Assembly: GCA_949298295.1 (NCBI GenBank)
Contig: CASFWS010000050.1
Location: forward strand, 1-7,231
Direction of reading: 5' to 3'
DNA length: 7,231 bases
Source of the DNA: an uncultured Bacillota bacterium
GTDB taxonomy: Bacteria; Bacillota_I; Bacilli_A; RFN20; CAG-826
The notes under the pieces are model-generated. The model was not told the origin of the DNA, made no database searches, and was given only the letters and a program-made list of their open reading frames with translations. The number at the start of each line of letters is the position of its first letter. The first letter of the stretch is position 1. Made by a program: the position numbers and the translations under genes. Below, piece by piece: positions 4,437 through 7,231 of the stretch.

Positions 4437-7118
4437 TTAGGCGGCTTGGACCCCGACGAGGACCTGATAGGGTCGAAGGGTCGTGGCCGAGGAAAGTCCC
4501 GAATCGGCGTTCAGGCTGTCGAGGTAGAGGTCGTAGCCGGCGAAGTCGACGGTGCTTCCCCCGCCGTTGCCATTGCTGACGGCGACCTGGAAACGCTTGT
4601 TCGCCCCTTCGAAGGTGCCTTCGAAGCTCCAGACGGCCGTTCCTTGGCCGACTTCGGCCATCGAGAGGTCGAGGTTCCCGTCCGACCCGACGTGGAGGCC
4701 GCTGCAGCCCCGCTTGAGGGCGATGAGCTTCCGATAGGCTTCGTAGACCTCGGGGTGGGAGGCTTTCCTAGCGTAGTCGATCTCGTTGACGGAGTAGTCG
4801 GCATCGTAGGAATTGCTGTTCCCGCCCTTCGTCCGGAGGAGTTCGTCCCCGCCGAGCATGAAGGAGGTGCCTTGGCTTAGGAAGGCGAAGGCATTGGCCA
4901 CGACGCTCATCTTGGCCACCGTCGCCTCGTCGTAGCCCTCGACGCCGTAGTAGAAGCGGTCGAAGAGGGTGTAGTTGTCATGGCAAGTGACGTAGTTGGT
5001 CGTCTTGTCGGGGTCGTTGGTCTTCGTCCCGCCGTTATATGTCGAGCCGCGGAGGCCGTGGCGGATGGCGTCGATGTCCGAACCGCTCACGACGGTGGTC
5101 GGGGAGGCGCTTACCCAGCCCCGATCCTTGGCTCCGGCGAGGCCGCCCTTGATGAGGGCATCCCGCATCCCGTCGTTGAAGGCCCCGTAGCCTTGGAAGA
5201 AGCGCATGTTGCTTTGGTCGGCGAGCCCACCGCCGTAGGAGGGATCGTAGGCGACGGTCCCGCCGGTCCAGGGCTCCCCGTGGACGAAGATGTCGGGGGT
5301 GATTTCCTTAAGGGCAGAAACGACCTCGTTCATGCACTTGACGTCGAGGCAGCCCATGAGGTCGAAGCGGAAGCCGCCGAGCTTGTATTCCTCGGCCCAG
5401 AAGGAGGCCGAGTCGACGATGAACTTCCGCATCATCGGCATCTCGGAGGCGATTTCGTTGCCGCATCCGGTGCCGTTTCCGGCCGTCCCGTCGGCGTTGT
5501 AGCGGTAATAGTAGCCCGGGGCGAGGACGTCGAAGTTGCTACCGGCGAGGCCGTTGGTGTGGTTGTAGACGACGTCCATGATGACGTTGATGCCTTCTTC
5601 ATGGAAGGCGGCCACCACTTCCTTCATCTCGCGGATCCGCACGTAGCCGTCATAGGGGTCGGAGGAATAGACGCCCTCGACGACGTTGTAGTTGAGGGGG
5701 TTGTAGCCCCAGTTGAAGGAGGGCTCGGTCTCGTCGTTGGCCTGGTCGAAGATCGGGAGGAGCTGGACGGCGTTGACGCCGAGCCCGACGATCGAGTCGA
5801 AGCCGGTGGAAAGCGTTTCACCGTCCGCGGAATAGGTGGTTCCCCGCTCGATGAGGCCTTTGTAGAGATGGCGGTTTTCCGCCGTCCCGCCCCAAGTTTC
5901 GGACGAGGAGACGTCGGCGACGTGGGTCTCGTAGATGACGAGTTCCTTCCGGTCGTAGGGAAGGGGCTCGACCTCGTCCCACCCTTCCGGGTTCGTCTTT
6001 GTGAAGTCGACGATCATGCCGCGGAGGCCGTTGACCCCGGCGCTCTTGGCATAGGGATCGACGATCTCGCGCCCTTCCGGATAGGCGCTGCTATAGACGG
6101 TGTAGGTGTAGTAGCGCCCGGAAAGGTCTTCGCTCACCGCGGCTGCGTAGACGCCTTTTTCCCCGAGGGTCATCGGGTAGGTTTCCTTCGCGTCGCTCCC
6201 GCGTTCGGCGTCGACGGAGACCGGGGTGCCGTTTTCGTAGACGTTCACCTCGATCCTCTGGCTCGTCGGGGACCAGACCTTGAAGGTCGTCGTCCCGTTG
6301 AGGACGTGGGCCCCGAGGTCGTCGCCCTCGTAGGTATAGGCTTCCTCGAACTCGTCGGTCTTGTAAAGGGCGTTGCGGTTGACTTCCCGCTCGAGGGTCG
6401 CCCCGCTCCTTTCGAAGGTGCAGCTAAGCAAATAGGTCTTCTCGAAGGAGGCCCGCTCGTCTTCCCCAAGGGAGATGACGAAGCTGTTGGAAGGCTTCTC
6501 GATGGTTCCCTCGATCGTCTTCGAGGAGGCGCCGTCGAGGATCTCGAGGGCATAGGAGGCGACGGGGTTGCTCGTCTCGACGGCAATCTCCGTGTAGCTG
6601 GAGAAGGCGGCGTTGGAGATGACGTCGGCCAACGTAAGGGAGGCGTCGGCATAGACGTTGGAGTCGCCGGTGGCGAGATAGATGTCGTAGGCCCCGTCGG
6701 AGGAGGGGTTCCAGGTCGCGAGGTCGACGTGGCGGTCGCCGTCGGGGTCCTTGGCGTTCCAGCTCCCGGCCGATTTCACGATGAAGTAGATCTTGTCTTC
6801 GCCCGTGAGGTCCCAGGTCGAGAGGGGGTAGGAGGCTACCGCCCCGTAGGAGTCGGAGCCGTTGAAGGCGTACTCCGCGCCCTCGAGGTCGTCGGTCCAT
6901 AGCCAGAGGGCCCACTCATCGTAAGAACCGTCGGGCCGATTGTAATGGAAGCGGACGCTGGGCTCCTCGTAAGTCGGGTAGGAGGCCAGCGGGTCGTCGG
7001 TCGGGTCGGGAACGCTTCCCGCCCCCGCCGAGGAAGAGGAAACCCCGTCCCCGCCGCAGGAGGCGAGGCCTAGGAGAAGGGCGAGTCCCAGCCCTTTGAG
7101 CATCTTTTTCCTAATCAT
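4437..7118 (-). CDS. pulA: Type I pullulanase, membrane-anchored lipoprotein (GH13)
   Basis: This 893-residue debranching enzyme should hydrolyse alpha-1,6-glucosidic bonds in pullulan, amylopectin or glycogen fragments at the outer face of the membrane. Residues 1-21 form a lipoprotein signal peptide: RKK near the N-terminus, a hydrophobic core, and lipobox LASC with Cys21. A low-complexity Ser/Gly/Asp/Pro linker follows to about residue 50. Residues 53-150 match CBM41 (HYNRPDGSYDEWALWLW, then WNAKDPDGDRHVDL). About 155-262 is a beta-rich spacer. About 268-345 is CBM48 (TTFKVWSP), followed by the family's DPYAKSAGVNG segment. The GH13 catalytic domain has the pullulanase hallmark FNWGYNP (468-474, usually YNWGYDP or YNWGYNP), DVVYNH (515-520), GFRFD with nucleophile Asp586, HGEPW with acid/base Glu615, and TCHDN with His713 and Asp714. 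The last ~90 residues form the C-terminal beta domain. All catalytic residues are present. The gene precedes the binding-protein and permease genes, which implies joint alpha-glucan use. The substrate assignment rests on family motifs. Confidence 0.95.
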   Translation of the reverse strand: MIRKKMLKGLGLALLLGLASCGGDGVSSSSAGAGSVPDPTDDPLASYPTYEEPSVRFHYNRPDGSYDEWALWLWTDDLEGAEYAFNGSDSYGAVASYPLSTWDLTGEDKIYFIVKSAGSWNAKDPDGDRHVDLATWNPSSDGAYDIYLATGDSNVYADASLTLADVISNAAFSSYTEIAVETSNPVASYALEILDGASSKTIEGTIEKPSNSFVISLGEDERASFEKTYLLSCTFERSGATLEREVNRNALYKTDEFEEAYTYEGDDLGAHVLNGTTTFKVWSPTSQRIEVNVYENGTPVSVDAERGSDAKETYPMTLGEKGVYAAAVSEDLSGRYYTYTVYSSAYPEGREIVDPYAKSAGVNGLRGMIVDFTKTNPEGWDEVEPLPYDRKELVIYETHVADVSSSETWGGTAENRHLYKGLIERGTTYSADGETLSTGFDSIVGLGVNAVQLLPIFDQANDETEPSFNWGYNPLNYNVVEGVYSSDPYDGYVRIREMKEVVAAFHEEGINVIMDVVYNHTNGLAGSNFDVLAPGYYYRYNADGTAGNGTGCGNEIASEMPMMRKFIVDSASFWAEEYKLGGFRFDLMGCLDVKCMNEVVSALKEITPDIFVHGEPWTGGTVAYDPSYGGGLADQSNMRFFQGYGAFNDGMRDALIKGGLAGAKDRGWVSASPTTVVSGSDIDAIRHGLRGSTYNGGTKTNDPDKTTNYVTCHDNYTLFDRFYYGVEGYDEATVAKMSVVANAFAFLSQGTSFMLGGDELLRTKGGNSNSYDADYSVNEIDYARKASHPEVYEAYRKLIALKRGCSGLHVGSDGNLDLSMAEVGQGTAVWSFEGTFEGANKRFQVAVSNGNGGGSTVDFAGYDLYLDSLNADSGLSSATTLRPYQVLVGVQAA

Positions 7119-7122
7119 GGTT

Positions 7123-7129
7123 CACCTTT
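7123..7129 (-). promoter_or_regulatory. Ribosome binding site of pulA
   Basis: AAAGGTG on the minus strand lies 4 nt before the ATG at 7118-7116. The spacing is tight but workable, and it supports this start over the internal ATG five codons on. The T-tract of the preceding terminator ends one base upstream of it. Confidence 0.75.
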
Positions 7130-7161
7130 CAAGAAAACCCCCGGAACCGAGGTCCCGGGGG
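7130..7161 (-). terminator. Factor-independent terminator after the upstream gene
   Basis: On the minus strand the arm at 7161-7152 (CCCCCGGGAC) pairs with the arm at 7147-7138 (GTTCCGGGGG), giving a 10-bp stem with one G-U pair and a 4-nt loop. It is followed at once by TTTTCTT (7137-7131). Stem, loop and T-tract all fit a canonical intrinsic terminator. It sits 20 nt after the upstream stop codon and ends where the pulA ribosome binding site begins. No promoter fits between it and pulA, so it may act as a partial terminator or attenuator for pulA. Confidence 0.8.
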
Positions 7162-7167
7162 CAAGAG

Positions 7168-7190
7168 GTCGCCGATAAGGCTTAGGCGAC
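7168..7190 (-). repeat. Small inverted repeat over the upstream gene's stop codon
   Basis: The arms GTCGCC (7168-7173) and GGCGAC (7185-7190) are perfect complements around an 11-nt loop. The loop itself holds a shorter TAAG/CTTA repeat. The right-hand arm contains the last codons and the loop contains the TAA stop. It lies just upstream of the terminator, so the two would form tandem hairpins in the transcript. A role in mRNA 3'-end stability is possible, but a 6-bp stem could also arise by chance. Confidence 0.35.
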
Positions 7191-7231
7191 GAGGGTCACG
7201 CCCCCGGCGATGGTGCCGGTGTAGGCTTTCG
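7182..7231 (-). CDS. C-terminal end of an unidentified upstream protein (partial)
   Basis: Only the last 15 complete codons and a TAA stop (7184-7182) are in the window. They read KAYTGTIAGGVTLVA. The frame is supported by its C/G-ending codon pattern, like that of the neighbouring genes, and by the hairpin and terminator that follow directly. The peptide looks like a terminal beta-strand. Such a strand would fit the C-terminal beta-sandwich of a GH13 glycosidase, which would suit the locus, but 15 residues are far too few to assign a family. The other minus-strand frame that enters here meets a TGA after 11 codons. Confidence 0.55.
   Translation of the reverse strand, partial: KAYTGTIAGGVTLVA

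Noticed and set aside
4980..6902. 640-codon plus-strand open frame opposite pulA
   Set aside because: It is antisense to a gene with full GH13 motifs. Its translation is Val/Gly/Asp/Glu-rich with no recognisable domain, as expected from mirrored GC-rich codons.
1..7231. CRISPR arrays, tRNA or rRNA genes, insertion sequences
   Set aside because: No regularly spaced repeats, cloverleaf-like segments, rRNA-like stretches or transposase motifs were seen on either strand.

Overview
All genes that I can support lie on the minus strand. Read from the right end of the window to the left, they form a maltodextrin/alpha-glucan uptake locus: the tail of an unidentified upstream gene, a lipoprotein type I pullulanase (pulA), a lipoprotein maltodextrin-type ABC solute-binding protein (malE-like), and a MalF-type ABC permease that is still open at base 1. 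The stop codons seen are TAA, the Shine-Dalgarno sequences are strong (AAAGGAG or AAAGGTG), and both exported proteins carry lipoboxes. Together with a catabolite-responsive-element-like operator, this suggests a Gram-positive-type Bacillota. The DNA is GC-rich with G/C-ending codons, so I guess an uncultured gut or rumen Bacilli/Erysipelotrichia-like lineage. The family-level assignment is uncertain.

Layout: 7182-7231 is the C-terminal end of an upstream protein. 7130-7161 is a factor-independent terminator whose T-tract runs almost directly into the pulA ribosome binding site. 4437-7118 is pulA, with CBM41, CBM48, GH13 catalytic and C-terminal domains. 4254-4436 is a regulatory gap holding a long GC hairpin at the pulA 3' end, a sigma-A-like promoter, and a cre/LacI-family operator that overlaps the -10 box. 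2949-4253 is the binding-protein gene. 2872-2948 holds a 14-bp stem-loop and the ribosome binding site of the permease. 1-2871 is the permease.

How they work together (inference from the families): the membrane-anchored pullulanase cuts alpha-1,6 branch points of pullulan, amylopectin or glycogen at the cell surface. The binding protein captures the linear maltooligosaccharides. The permease, with a MalG partner presumably encoded just beyond base 1 and an ATPase encoded elsewhere, imports them.

The most unusual feature is in the permease. Between its N-terminal membrane segments and its otherwise standard MalF core sits an in-frame, uninterrupted stretch of about 470-490 residues. It is basic, tyrosine-rich and apparently soluble, and I do not recognise it. 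Membrane-topology reasoning puts it in the cytoplasm, unlike the periplasmic P2 loop of E. coli MalF.
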